DNA of 64,000 bases. It comes from Lysobacterales bacterium. GTDB taxonomy: Bacteria; Pseudomonadota; Gammaproteobacteria; Xanthomonadales; SZUA-36. The notes under the pieces were generated by a model. It worked only from the letters and a program-made list of their open reading frames with translations. It had not been told where the DNA came from and made no database searches. This document shows, piece by piece, positions 45,985 through 55,784 of the stretch (position 1 is its first letter; each line of letters begins with the position of its first letter). Both the position numbers and the translations under genes were made by a program. The DNA is taken from the NCBI GenBank assembly GCA_014238945.1, contig JABAAB010000101.1, positions 17,441 to 81,440 on the forward strand, given 5' to 3'.

Positions 45985-48422
45985 CTAAAGCCACTTCAGA
46001 ATCCTGGAATACAGATTTTGCGGATCAACAGGCTTGGCCACAAAATCATTCATGCCAGCTTCCTCACAGGCCTTTCGGTCTTCTTCAAACACATTGGCGG
46101 TCATAGCCAGGATCGGGATTTCTTCATCTTTGCCATTGGATATGGATTGTGCACGGATCAAACGTGTTGCCTCCAGACCGTCCATATTGGGCATCTGAAT
46201 ATCCATCAGAATAAGACTGTATGTAGCGTCCTTGATCATCTCTACCGCCTGCCTTCCATCGTTTGCACTGTCGACACTCAGACCAACATTTCTGAGTAGA
46301 GCGATTGCCACTTCAAGGTTGATGGGGTGGTCTTCTACGAGGAGTATTTTCGTCTCTCGTTGCAGGGAGTGCAACCGGGCCTCATCCTCTTTCAATTGAT
46401 TGGTAACAATTGCTTCTGATGCTCTTTCCAGCTGGTCAAACCAGGCGGTAAACCAGAAGAAACTGCCCTGACCCACTTCACTTTCAGCACCGGCCTGTCC
46501 ACCCATCAGACTGGCGAGGCGCCGCCCTATGGCAAGACCCAGACCCGTTCCGCCATATTTTCGTGCCGTGGAACCATCAGCCTGTTCAAATAATGCAAAC
46601 AATCCGGCAAGCCTGGCTGGTTCAATACCGACCCCGGTGTCTTGTACGTCAAATTTTAACAATGAGCGACCGTCTGTCGATTCCAGTTGCTGGACCTTCA
46701 AGCTTATCGTCCCCTGCCGGGTGAACTTGATCGCATTGCTCAGATAATTGAGCAGTACTTGACGCAAGCGTGTCTGGTCGCCTTTGAACCAGGGTGGGAA
46801 GTCGCACCGATGCATCCTGAAAGCCAGTCCTTTTTCGCTGGGCTGATCAATGACCTGCGAATGAACCTGATCCAGTACTTCGTCCAGGCTGAAATCCGAA
46901 TGTTCCAGGATCAGCTTTCCCGACTCAACCTTCGACAGGTCAAGTACATTGTTGATGATGGACAAAAGGTGATAGGCCGATGTATCGATTTTACCCAGAT
47001 GGCTTGCTTGTTCGTCTGTCGGATGCATCCGTTGTAACAGGTGCGTGAGTCCAATTATGGCGTTCATGGGTGTCCGGATCTCGTGGCTCATATTGGCCAG
47101 AAAGGTACTCTTCGCACGGTTGGCCGTTTCCGCTTTGTGGGTGGCCTCCGCCAGCTGCGACGTGCGATCTTCCACGAGTTCTTCGAGGTGGTCACGGTGC
47201 GCACTCAGTTCCCCGGTCAGAATGTTTTGTTGGGTAATGTCATGACCGATTCCCAGAACGCCGATCAGATTTTCATCCGGCCCATAGACCGGGACCTTGG
47301 TGGTCTCAAGCAACACCTTTTCGCCACTGCCCTGATGTACACCGGCTATTTCAAACAACTGTGGAAATTGGGTACTGATCACCTGATCATCCTGGACGCT
47401 GCCCAGATCTGACCCGGCCTCTCCAGCCATGCTGGAGACGGAGTTTCCGATAATCTCAGATTGATGTTTGCCGATATATTCCGCAAATGACGTGTTGCAG
47501 GACAAAAAGCGGTCGTTGGTGTCCTGTAGCCAGATCAGGTCCGGAAGAGAGTCTATCAGGGTGCGCCATTGTGTCTCGCTCTCTCTGAGTTGGTCAGTGG
47601 CCATTTTACGTTCATTGATCATTGCCAGGCCAATAAGACCGGAGGCCACCAGGATGGCCAGGTAGACCTGCAGTGACAAGATGCTGTCATGCATAGAATT
47701 GCCTGTACTAGCGAAAGGACCCAGGCCCTGGTCAGCAGAATAAACTACCAGGAAAGTGATGATGATTGTGAGGTAAGACAGGGTTCTGGTCCCAAAACGA
47801 AAAGCCGCCCACAACAGAAAAGGGAATACAAGATATGACTGGTTAAAAGTCAGTTGGCGCTGACTGTAATCTGTCATGAATACATAGGTAAACACGAGCG
47901 AAAGCCCAACATACAATAAGAGCAATTCCAGGACACGCCAGTTGGCATACCTGAATGAAAAAACCGACTCTTGCTTGTAAGCGATCACCAGGTTTGCAGC
48001 ACCACCCAGAATTTGATTTGCTCCTGGTTCGATATCCACCATGCACCATTCATTGCAGTTACAAAGGTACCGATCAATGCACCCGCAGAGATAAAAATCA
48101 GCACGTGCGACAGCTTACCCAAATTGGGTATCCCACCACACAGGTAGCGCAGAAAAATGGCCCCCAGCACGGCTTCGAGACAGTTGTTGACGGCAAGATA
48201 CGCCTGTGACCAGGCATCCGTGTCAAACAGATACATGATCAGTCCAAATTGACTCAATGTCACCATCAGGATAATGACTGGCCATGCACGTAGTTGCGAT
48301 ATGGCCAGAACGCCGAGAAAAAGGCCACCAGCGGGCCAAAGAACGGCGATATACCCACGCTCGAAGTAAACCACCATACCCAGGTAGACCGCCAGCATGT
48401 GCACACAGGCAAATAACAGCAA
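45985..48422 (-). pseudogene. MASE1-type hybrid sensor histidine kinase with internal frameshifting deletion
   Basis: The 5' part (frame ending at TGA 47987-47985) encodes MASE1 membrane helices ([58 protein letters not shown]) up to FWVVLQTW. The rest, in another frame, resumes at [13 protein letters not shown] with two more helices. It then has a PAS domain ([20 protein letters not shown]), HisKA ([20 protein letters not shown]), HATPase ([18 protein letters not shown]) and a receiver ([20 protein letters not shown]) ending at 45985. MASE1 domains normally continue W-W-L-x-D after this point, so a short out-of-frame deletion is inferred. The start is uncertain: the frame is open to about 48500 but lacks an ATG. 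The kinase core closely resembles that of the gene at 23636. Confidence 0.75.
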
Positions 48423-48644
48423 AAAACCGCTGACTTTAAGCAGCCTGGAATGCCCTTGTATATACCTTGGGGGGTTGCTGATGTGAATCTTTCCCTGAAA
48501 TGTGTATTAGCGCAAGAATGAAAGCTCGATTGCCAAAAATCAAGCACCGACATTGAGATAACAGAACCGGTCCTCAACCACCAGACCGGGACTTAAACGA
48601 CAAAGGTGTGTATTCTAATCTCACACTTTATGCAATTCAGATCC

Positions 48645-48989
48645 ATGAGAACTGTTTGTTTATTGTCACTTTTTGTTTTTGCATCCGCCTACGGGTCAAC
48701 GTATCCATGTCAACAGTCTGCGCAAACGGAACAGTTCGCCAGCCTGATGGATATGCAGGGTGATTACATGGAATCCTGGAAGGCGGAACCGGGTATTGTC
48801 AAAGCCTTGTCGCCCCCTAACGGTTTCGCACTGGGTGTCCGTATAGATCCGGTATCCGATGAAGTTTACAGAATGCGATTGAAAACCGCCGACGCGGTCG
48901 TCGAACGGGTTGAAGTCGTGTGGTTTGATCTTGGTGATGAGGAACCACAAAGACTGCGTTCCATCTGGGGAGGCAGCAACTCGCTGTAA
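48645..48989 (+). CDS. Exported protein of unknown function
   Basis: 114 residues from the ATG at 48645. Signal peptide MRTVCLLSLFVFASAYGST, then a soluble domain (QTEQFASLMDMQGDYMESWK, PPNGFALGVRIDPVSDEVYR, MRLKTADAVVERVEVVWFDL) ending GGSNSL. No family recognised. The frame continues after the TAA with protein-like sequence (SYQTSSIDNTPPNEMDD, DAPLTLWLQKTTCVTLQDL) to a TAG at 49104-49106 and beyond, so the gene may once have been longer. Another frame is open there too, and this is not proven. Divergent from the MASE1 kinase; 48990-49198 holds nothing else I can support. Confidence 0.5.
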   Translation: MRTVCLLSLFVFASAYGSTYPCQQSAQTEQFASLMDMQGDYMESWKAEPGIVKALSPPNGFALGVRIDPVSDEVYRMRLKTADAVVERVEVVWFDLGDEEPQRLRSIWGGSNSL

Positions 48990-49198
48990 AGCTACCAGAC
49001 CAGCAGTATCGACAATACACCACCCAATGAAATGGACGATGCCCCGCTTACTTTATGGCTGCAAAAAACAACATGCGTCACACTGCAGGATCTTGACGGC
49101 GAATAGTCAGGACGGAACTGGTATTTCAACATTCTCACGCCGAACCGCAGCTTTATTCACAGAAATTTTCTTTCTACCGAACTGATCCGGCCAGGGTG

Positions 49199-50110
49199 TT
49201 ATTTGGCCAGGACCCGGAATAAAAATTCATCTATGGAAGTGCGGGCAAGGGGTTCATCCAGCGTGGGTGTATGGCCACGGTTGGCAATGGTGATCTCATG
49301 CATGTGGGGGCTAAGCTGCTTCATCCGGCTGACAATCTCGGCTGTGAGCACATCAGATTTTTCTCCATGAAGCAACAGGCAGGGCATCGTGATTGCGCGA
49401 AACTGCTCCCAGTAGCCTTTATCTTCACTTTTTCCGAATTCGTCTTTTTCATTCAGTCCTTTATTTCTATGAGATTCATCATAATCCCTGCGCAGGGTTT
49501 CTCCGATTGCCGGATCCATGTCCGGGACAATCATACCGTCCGCTGATTCCCGCATGGATTGTCGAGCCTGATTGAGCCAGAAAGACCCGGTCTTGTCGGC
49601 AAAAATTGACCCGTAGGTTTGTTGCAATCTCGCCGCAGCATTGTTCCAGCTATCCACGGGTGGAACACGGCCGACATAGGTCATGATCCGGCGCACGGCG
49701 TCATCGGGTATGACCGGTCCGATATCGTTTAATACCACGGCCTGTATCCGGCCAGGTTGTGCCGCAGCCATCAACATGGCCAGCCAACCACCCATGGAGG
49801 TTCCCACGATGGTGCATTTTTTTATGTCGAGAGCATCAAGCAATTTCCACACATCATCAACATAGGTTTGATGCTGATACCGGCCAGGGTCAGCATCGTG
49901 GTCGGATTGCCCCCGGCCACGAAAATCGGGGGTTATCAACCTCCATTGTGGTATGTGACGGCTTGCAAATTGCTCGAAGTCCTTGCAGTTGCGGGTCAAC
50001 CCGGGAAGACAGAGCAGGACATGTTCAGATGACCCGTAATCACGGTAGTAGAGACGCAACCCATCATTGGATTGATAAAAATGTTCGCTGAATTCGGCTG
50101 CCTGGTCCAT
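49199..50110 (-). CDS. Alpha/beta hydrolase
   Basis: 303 residues without a signal peptide. The canonical fold is visible: LRLYYRDYGSSEHVLLCLPG, LTRNCKDFEQFASRH, ITPDFRGRGQSDHDADPGRY, the nucleophile elbow TIVGTSMGGWLAMLMAAAQP, LLLHGEKSDVLTAEIV with the acid, and IANRGHTPTLDEP with the catalytic His. Substrate unknown; relatives include lactonases, haloperoxidase-like and MhpC-like hydrolases. Its start is 63 bases from the divergent acyl-CoA synthetase gene, suggesting a shared regulatory region and possibly a related substrate. Confidence 0.9.
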   Translation of the reverse strand: MDQAAEFSEHFYQSNDGLRLYYRDYGSSEHVLLCLPGLTRNCKDFEQFASRHIPQWRLITPDFRGRGQSDHDADPGRYQHQTYVDDVWKLLDALDIKKCTIVGTSMGGWLAMLMAAAQPGRIQAVVLNDIGPVIPDDAVRRIMTYVGRVPPVDSWNNAAARLQQTYGSIFADKTGSFWLNQARQSMRESADGMIVPDMDPAIGETLRRDYDESHRNKGLNEKDEFGKSEDKGYWEQFRAITMPCLLLHGEKSDVLTAEIVSRMKQLSPHMHEITIANRGHTPTLDEPLARTSIDEFLFRVLAK

Positions 50111-50173
50111 GCTTCACGAAAAAATTCACTGGATGACTTAGGATGGTACCTTCTTTGTTGACGTTGAGCATTG

Positions 50174-51670
50174 ATGATCGGTATTGAATTGATAAACCGT
50201 GCCAGCACCCATTCTGACAGGCGAGCCCTGATGGATGGCGATCAATGCGTTAGCTATCGCGTTTTGCTGGACAGGTCTGCGCTGATCGCCTCTGGTTTAC
50301 TGCAGCAATCTGCCGATTTGTGCGGGGAAAGAATCGCGCTGTTTTTACCCGCTGGGCTCAAATACATTTTGGCGCAATGGGCGGTGTGGAGATCGGGTGG
50401 CATCGTGGTGCCACTGAACATCCATGCAGGCGTCAGGGAACTGGAATACGCCCTGACAGCAGTGGGTGTCACCCGCTTGATAACCAATCCCGCAGGATTG
50501 GATAAAGTGGCCGGAATCGCGGATGAGAACAGGATTGTGCTCCTGCAAACAGAAACGCTGGAGTCACATACGGCGACTTCCTTACCGGAGGTAGCAGATA
50601 GCAGAATGGCCATGATCCTGTTTACCAGCGGCACCACGGCCAGACCCAAGGGCGTGGTCAGCACACATGTAAATATAAACGCCCAGGTTGAGTGCCTGGT
50701 AAAAGAGTGGCAGTGGCAGGCCGACGACTGCATACCGGGCTTTTTGCCCATGCACCACATCCACGGTATCGTCAACGTTGTGAACTGCGCGTTGTGGACC
50801 GGTGCATGTATCGATTTCTTTCCGGCATTCAATATCGACTCCATCCTTGAGCGGGTTACCCTTGGCCGTTACACGATTTTCATGGCAGTACCGACCATTT
50901 ACGTAAAATTGATCCAGCATTTACGGACCCTGCCCGGGCAGGAAATGGCAGAAATTTGCAGCGGCTTTACCCGCATGCGACTGATGGTGTCCGGTTCGGC
51001 CGCATTGTCGGTCACAACGCACCGGGAGTGGTCCGAACTGACGGGCCAGGTATTGCTGGAACGCTACGGCATGACGGAAATCGGCATGGCGCTGTCCAAT
51101 CCACTGCACGGTGAGAGACGCCCCGGTACCGTTGGCCAGGCTCTGCCTGGTGTCGAATTGCAACTGGCTGATGAGCGTGGTGGAACCATATCCGGCGAAC
51201 ACGAGTCCGGCGAAATTCGTGTACGGGGCGCCATGGTATTTGACCGGTACTGGGATAACCCGCAGGCCACCCGCGAAGCATTTTCCAATGGCTGGTTCAT
51301 GACAGGCGACATGGCGGTACTGGAGGACGGTTACTATCGAATCATGGGTCGTTTGTCCGTGGACATCATCAAATCCGGTGGCTACAAGCTGTCCGCTCTT
51401 GAAATTGAAGAGGTTTTGCTGACCCACCCGGCCATCACCGAGTGCGCGGTGGTGGGTGTCGATGATCCCACCTGGGGCGAAGCCGTTGCCGCTGCCGTGG
51501 TGTTGAAGACTGACGCAGTTCTGGACCTGGCAACCCTGCGCTCCTGGATGAAGACCGAAGTCTCTCCTTACAAAATTCCGAAACAATTGCTGATACTGGA
51601 CCAACTGCCACGCAATGCCATGGGAAAGGTAACCAAACCTGATGTAAAGCAACTGGTTCTGAACGGGTAG
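50174..51670 (+). CDS. Acyl-CoA synthetase of malonyl-CoA synthetase type
   Basis: About 498 residues of the AMP-forming ligase family. Motifs: MAMILFTSGTTARPKGVVST (P-loop), LPMHHIHGIVNVVNCALWTG, LMVSGSAALSVTTHREWSEL, LLERYGMTEIGMALSNPLHG, GWFMTGDMAVLEDGYYRIMG and DIIKSGGYKLSALEIEE, with the catalytic Lys in PRNAMGKVTKPD. The ERYGMTEIGMALSNP form with PGTVGQALPGVE is characteristic of the MatB/ACSF3 group, which activates malonate or methylmalonate, but relatives use other acids. The ATG at 50174 directly follows an in-frame TTG. It is divergent from the hydrolase gene and ends at a strong hairpin. Confidence 0.88.
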   Translation: MIGIELINRASTHSDRRALMDGDQCVSYRVLLDRSALIASGLLQQSADLCGERIALFLPAGLKYILAQWAVWRSGGIVVPLNIHAGVRELEYALTAVGVTRLITNPAGLDKVAGIADENRIVLLQTETLESHTATSLPEVADSRMAMILFTSGTTARPKGVVSTHVNINAQVECLVKEWQWQADDCIPGFLPMHHIHGIVNVVNCALWTGACIDFFPAFNIDSILERVTLGRYTIFMAVPTIYVKLIQHLRTLPGQEMAEICSGFTRMRLMVSGSAALSVTTHREWSELTGQVLLERYGMTEIGMALSNPLHGERRPGTVGQALPGVELQLADERGGTISGEHESGEIRVRGAMVFDRYWDNPQATREAFSNGWFMTGDMAVLEDGYYRIMGRLSVDIIKSGGYKLSALEIEEVLLTHPAITECAVVGVDDPTWGEAVAAAVVLKTDAVLDLATLRSWMKTEVSPYKIPKQLLILDQLPRNAMGKVTKPDVKQLVLNG

Positions 51671-51692
51671 TTCAGCAGATCAGCTGGTCTGG

Positions 51693-51733
51693 GTCAGGGT
51701 GTGATAACAGCTGCATTGCGATCACACCCTGAC
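51693..51733. terminator. Strong 13-bp hairpin between convergent genes
   Basis: A perfect 13-bp inverted repeat (GTCAGGGTGTGAT and ATCACACCCTGAC) with a 15-base loop lies exactly between the ligase stop (51670) and the end of the convergent M16 gene (51758). It is followed by AATATT rather than a long T-run. It most likely ends transcripts from both sides. Confidence 0.65.
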
Positions 51734-51757
51734 AATATTCAGACCTGTATATTAAAC

Positions 51758-53308
51758 TCAGTTAAAGGTATCCGCTGATTGCACAATGGTTACTTTCTTG
51801 ATGTTCAGAGGATAGCTCGCCACCTGCTCATCTTCGGCGAGAATCTCGGCCGGAAGACCCGATTTGACCAGGTCGGAATAACTCATCGGTGACGGTGTAT
51901 TGCTGATCAGACCATCTGCCAGGGGTTGGGCCTCACTGACGTCAGTGACAATGGTGACAAACATGTTCTCCGTCTGCCAGTGCGTGCGCAGCGCTGCATT
52001 GACCTCTTCCAGCGTGGCTTTTTCCAACAGGGTATCCAGTTCGGCCAGGTAGTCGGTACGCCCGTAAAACTTCGAGTCCATCAGCCAGCCCAACTGCTGG
52101 GCGGGGCTTTGCGCATACAGCTTGGAATAGCTGCGCAGAAAGGTCTTGGTGGCCTCAAAATCCTCTTTGCTTATGCCATTTTTGATCATCAGGTCAAACT
52201 CACGTATGGCCATGCGCAGGGCAAAGTGGGCGTGTCCTACATTGATGTCCGCCAGTTCGGTATATTGCTGTTTTAATTGGTTGGCGATTTGTACGGGGCG
52301 AATCCAGATCGACCAGTAATTGGACGAACGCGGCACACCGGATGGTGGCAATTGATTCCGCCCCCCATTGCTGTACCACTCGATGTAGGAATAATCACCA
52401 TAATTCATCGAACGTGCCTGGCGGATCTTCTGGTACAGACGGGAATAGGACTTGCGGTGTTCACCCATCCACGAATTGGCGATCATCAGAGCTGCAAATT
52501 CATCATCCGCCCGGGTGATGTTCAACGGTGCACCGGTGAATATGGCCGAGCCGAAGGCCCCCTCCTTGGCAATGATTTCCACTTCGATCCCATCTGCCGT
52601 GTTTGCTTTTGAAGGCGATGCGGGTTTGAAAGCTGCATCCGACAGTTCGGACATGTCGGCTTTAAACCGGCTCAACAGGGCATCGTCATAGTTACCGGCT
52701 ATCCCCAGGCTGACATTGTTGCGGGTAAACGCATTTTTGTAATGCGAGCGGATATCTTCCACGGTGATCCCTTTTACCGCTTCCGACGTACCCTGTCGCA
52801 AATGCTGCATATTCCCGCCACGGAACAGTTGGTGTTCGAGTGCATATTTGCTGTAATCCTCATCCGATGAGGCCCGCACGACCTGGTCGACGTAATTCTG
52901 TTGGTTTTTCATGACACGGCTGAAATCCTGGTCACTGAAATTCGGGGCCAGCATTACGTTTTTCAGCAGGGGGTAAAACTCGTCAACAAAGTCTGCCGGT
53001 ACCTGGAAGGTAAATGTACTGACCTGCTTGTCAACTGCTGCGCCGTAGCCTGCCGCCCAGGGATGCATGATGTCCTGAATTTCGGAATAGCCGGTGCCAC
53101 CCGCACCGCCCTGGGACATCAATGACGCCGTGGCTGCGGTCAGGCCCTCCTTTCCTTTCGGATCAGCGATGGACCCGTTCTCAAAACGGACCTGGAAAAC
53201 GACCTTGTTCGAATTTTCCTGCCTGAGTTCAACCACCTCGATGGCCTCAAGCTGAGCCGCGAACAACAACGATGTCAGTGTAAAGACACGAACCATTAAG
53301 TGTTTCAT
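51758..53308 (-). CDS. M16 family peptidase-like subunit without zinc motif, exported
   Basis: 516 residues. Signal peptide MVRVFTLTSLLFAAQLEAIE after MKHL. It has the M16 double-domain layout (RFENGSIADPKGKEGLTAAT, the SRVMKNQQNYVDQVVRASSD segment and KTFLRSYSKLYAQSPAQQLG). Where catalytic members have HxxEH it reads GTGYSEIQDIMHPWAAGYGA, so the zinc site is missing. Such proteins pair with a catalytic M16 subunit, which is encoded immediately upstream and overlaps by 4 bases. The pair probably forms a heterodimeric periplasmic protease for small peptides. Confidence 0.92.
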   Translation of the reverse strand: MKHLMVRVFTLTSLLFAAQLEAIEVVELRQENSNKVVFQVRFENGSIADPKGKEGLTAATASLMSQGGAGGTGYSEIQDIMHPWAAGYGAAVDKQVSTFTFQVPADFVDEFYPLLKNVMLAPNFSDQDFSRVMKNQQNYVDQVVRASSDEDYSKYALEHQLFRGGNMQHLRQGTSEAVKGITVEDIRSHYKNAFTRNNVSLGIAGNYDDALLSRFKADMSELSDAAFKPASPSKANTADGIEVEIIAKEGAFGSAIFTGAPLNITRADDEFAALMIANSWMGEHRKSYSRLYQKIRQARSMNYGDYSYIEWYSNGGRNQLPPSGVPRSSNYWSIWIRPVQIANQLKQQYTELADINVGHAHFALRMAIREFDLMIKNGISKEDFEATKTFLRSYSKLYAQSPAQQLGWLMDSKFYGRTDYLAELDTLLEKATLEEVNAALRTHWQTENMFVTIVTDVSEAQPLADGLISNTPSPMSYSDLVKSGLPAEILAEDEQVASYPLNIKKVTIVQSADTFN

Positions 53309-54672
53309 TTCAGCGCTCCCTTTTCGTCTTCAGAGATGGTCGCAATGGTCAGACGCTCGGGTTGAAAATACTTGTTAGCAACCATTTTCAAATCGTCAAT
53401 CGTGACCTGGTCGTACAATGCATAAAGCCGGTTAATGGACTCCGGATCTCCGGTCAGCTGTATATAGTGTGCCAGTGAATTGGCAATGGCCCCGGGGGTG
53501 TCTATGCCCATGGCAAAGCCATATTTCAAATTGGACTTGGTCCGTTCCAGCAATTCCGCATCGACATCCTGCGTCTGCACCTTGGCAATGGCCTTTTCAA
53601 TTTCTTCCATGACATAGGCCATATCGTCTTTTTCAACCATGGAAACCTGGATGGTAAACAGATTCGGATCCTTGCTGTCGAATGCACCACCACCGATAAA
53701 ACGGATTTTTTGTTCTTCAATCACCAACTTCTTGTTCAAATCGGAGGTGTTGGAAAACACAATGGATGACAAGACATCCAGTGCCGGCATATCGATGGCC
53801 GTATCACTGAACGCCGGGCCCTTGTAGCTCATGCTGAAATAGGCCGGAATAGTGCCATTTTGCAAGTGCGTGTAACGGGTTTCGTGCTGCACCGGTTCCG
53901 CGGGTACAACAGATTCGTAACTGCCGCGCTCCCAGGAACCAAAGTATTTTTCCGCCAGTGCATTCACTTTCTCCGCTGTGACATCACCGACCACCAGGAT
54001 GGTGTTGTATTCTGGCCGGTAGTAGCGGTCAAAGAACTTCTTCGAATACTCAAACTGGTTGGGCATATCGACGATGTCCTTGAAATAACCCATGGTGGTA
54101 TGCGAATAGGTATGCGTGGTAAACGCTGTCTCCGAGCGTTTTTCGTTGATCTGACTGTAGGGACTGGCAAAATTCTTGGTGTATTCACCCTTGACCGCAC
54201 CGGCTTCGGTTTTGAATTCGTGCTCAGAGTAATTGAGGTTCATGAAACGATCGGATTCCAATTCAAACATCAGTTCCAGTTTGTTGGCATTACCGGTCAT
54301 GTGGTAATCGGTTCTGTCCTGGGTGGTGTTCGCATTGGCTGCCGCACCGGTTGATTTCAATGCCGCGCTGTATTTTTCCTTTGAATACTTGTCCGTACCC
54401 CTGAACATCATGTGTTCAAAAAAATGTGCAAAACCGGTCACGCCGGGTTCGACTTCGTTGCGTGCGCCGACCCGGGTGACGATATGGAAAGACGCCAGTC
54501 CCGGTGAATCGAACGGCACTGTGACCACGTTCAAGCCGTTGGCCAGCCTGTGCTGGTAAATAGGATTTGGAAGTATTTTTCCCTTCTGTGCCTTGCTGTC
54601 ACCTGCATTGGCCGCACTCACACAAACAAGCAGCGCCGATGCCATCACGGCAACTCTGATTAATGTCTTCAT
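53305..54672 (-). CDS. M16 zinc peptidase, catalytic subunit, exported
   Basis: About 455 residues from the ATG at 54672; 22 open codons upstream are not used because the signal peptide MKTLIRVAVMASALLVCVSA begins there. The inverted zinc motif HxxEH is in VTGFAHFFEHMMFRGTDKYS, and the distal Glu lies in the following helix (KLELMFELESDRFMNLNYSE, FKTEAGAVKGEYTKN). The C-terminal domain includes a LLERTKSNLKYGFAMGIDTP segment. It likely degrades peptides in the periplasm together with the non-catalytic partner encoded downstream with a 4-base overlap. Confidence 0.94.
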   Translation of the reverse strand: MKTLIRVAVMASALLVCVSAANAGDSKAQKGKILPNPIYQHRLANGLNVVTVPFDSPGLASFHIVTRVGARNEVEPGVTGFAHFFEHMMFRGTDKYSKEKYSAALKSTGAAANANTTQDRTDYHMTGNANKLELMFELESDRFMNLNYSEHEFKTEAGAVKGEYTKNFASPYSQINEKRSETAFTTHTYSHTTMGYFKDIVDMPNQFEYSKKFFDRYYRPEYNTILVVGDVTAEKVNALAEKYFGSWERGSYESVVPAEPVQHETRYTHLQNGTIPAYFSMSYKGPAFSDTAIDMPALDVLSSIVFSNTSDLNKKLVIEEQKIRFIGGGAFDSKDPNLFTIQVSMVEKDDMAYVMEEIEKAIAKVQTQDVDAELLERTKSNLKYGFAMGIDTPGAIANSLAHYIQLTGDPESINRLYALYDQVTIDDLKMVANKYFQPERLTIATISEDEKGALK

Positions 54673-54836
54673 GGTTTGATTTTCCGTAAATTTGTTGAAC
54701 GGGAGAATTGTAAAACAACTGAGATCTATTCTTGCCAATCAACCCGTCGATCATTCGAGACTGATTTTACCCTGTTTGCCCGTCATTCGTGCGCGTGATA
54801 TTAACCACTTCAAGGGGGTTATACATCTGTCACCAG

Positions 54837-55116
54837 TCATGCCAGGTAGAAACCGGCCACCACATAGGTAAGGTTAATCAGTACCCTCCCAAGCCAGGGC
54901 AATGCGGAATATTCCAGCTGAACAAGCCGGCAGGTCAACAGCCCTGCACCGAGCAACAAAAACCACGGTGCAAAAATAAAAACGACCCGGCCTCGCATCA
55001 CCATGATGACCCCGTCGTGCAATAAGCCCGATACCAGGAAGGTGATCAACAGGGCCAGTGAGGAAGGCAGGTGTCTGATGAGTGGTGCGTGAACATGCGA
55101 ACTGTTTGGTTATTTT
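54837..55116 (-). pseudogene. C-terminal fragment of an MBOAT/wax-synthase-like acyltransferase
   Basis: On the minus strand a frame opens after TAA near 55119 without any ATG. It reads APLIRHLPSSLALLITFLVS, GLLHDGVIMVMRGRVVFIFA, then PWFLLLGAGLLTCRLV and VLINLTYVVAGFYLA before TGA. The FLVSGLLHD segment resembles the catalytic-His region of membrane-bound O-acyltransferases and wax synthase-like proteins. Only the last 90 or so codons remain, so this is a remnant. The rest of the stretch from 54673 to 55169 shows no gene. Confidence 0.45.
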
Positions 55117-55169
55117 CGAACATGAGATGTACCCCGATGGGTGCATCTCAACGCAAACCGGTAAAGGGG

Positions 55170-55784
55170 TCAGTCGCCGTGTCGTGCCTTTAGTGTGGAA
55201 ACCAGTGCAGCCAGGTCAAGTTCGCGACTGCGCAGCAACACCAATAAATGGAACACCAGGTCAGCAGACTCATTCAGGAGTTCGTCCCGGTCACCGGTGG
55301 TGGCAGCCAGGGCAGTTTCCACACCTTCCTCACCTACTTTCTGGGCAATCCGCTTGACACCGGATTCCAACAAACGGGTCGTGTAGCTGCCTTCGGGCCG
55401 TTGCACATCACGTTGCCTGATAACAGATTCCAACTCGGACAGGAATGCCAGGTCTGGCTGAACCCTGCCCTGGCGGTCAAAACAGGTATCGGTGCCACGA
55501 TGACATACGGGGCCGACAGGTGTTGCCCGAACGAGTACACAGTCACGGTCACAATCCACGTCAGCAGCGATCAACTCCAGGAAATTACCAGAGGTTTCAC
55601 CTTTGGTCCAAAGTTCTTGCCTGCTGCGACTCCAGAATGTGACACGACCGGAAGACAGGGTCCATTCCAGCGCTTCCCTGTTCATGAAGGCCTGCATCAA
55701 CACCCGTCCATCGAAACCATCCTGTACGATGGCCGGTACCAGAAAATTCATTTTGACCCAGTCAATTGTCTCAATATCTATCAT
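55170..55784 (-). CDS. hisI: Bifunctional phosphoribosyl-AMP cyclohydrolase / phosphoribosyl-ATP pyrophosphatase
   Basis: 204 residues, full length for HisIE. HisI part (1-115): [60 protein letters not shown] with metal ligands, GTDTCF. HisE part (115-204): [40 protein letters not shown] with the MazG-like acidic helix, and [20 protein letters not shown]. It performs steps 2 and 3 of histidine synthesis and is the last gene of the cluster, overlapping hisF by 4 bases. Confidence 0.97.
   Translation of the reverse strand: MIDIETIDWVKMNFLVPAIVQDGFDGRVLMQAFMNREALEWTLSSGRVTFWSRSRQELWTKGETSGNFLELIAADVDCDRDCVLVRATPVGPVCHRGTDTCFDRQGRVQPDLAFLSELESVIRQRDVQRPEGSYTTRLLESGVKRIAQKVGEEGVETALAATTGDRDELLNESADLVFHLLVLLRSRELDLAALVSTLKARHGD

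Noticed and set aside
48266..48577. 103-residue minus-strand ORF at the MASE1 kinase start
   Set aside because: It overlaps the true MASE1 frame and has no membrane-domain pattern of its own.
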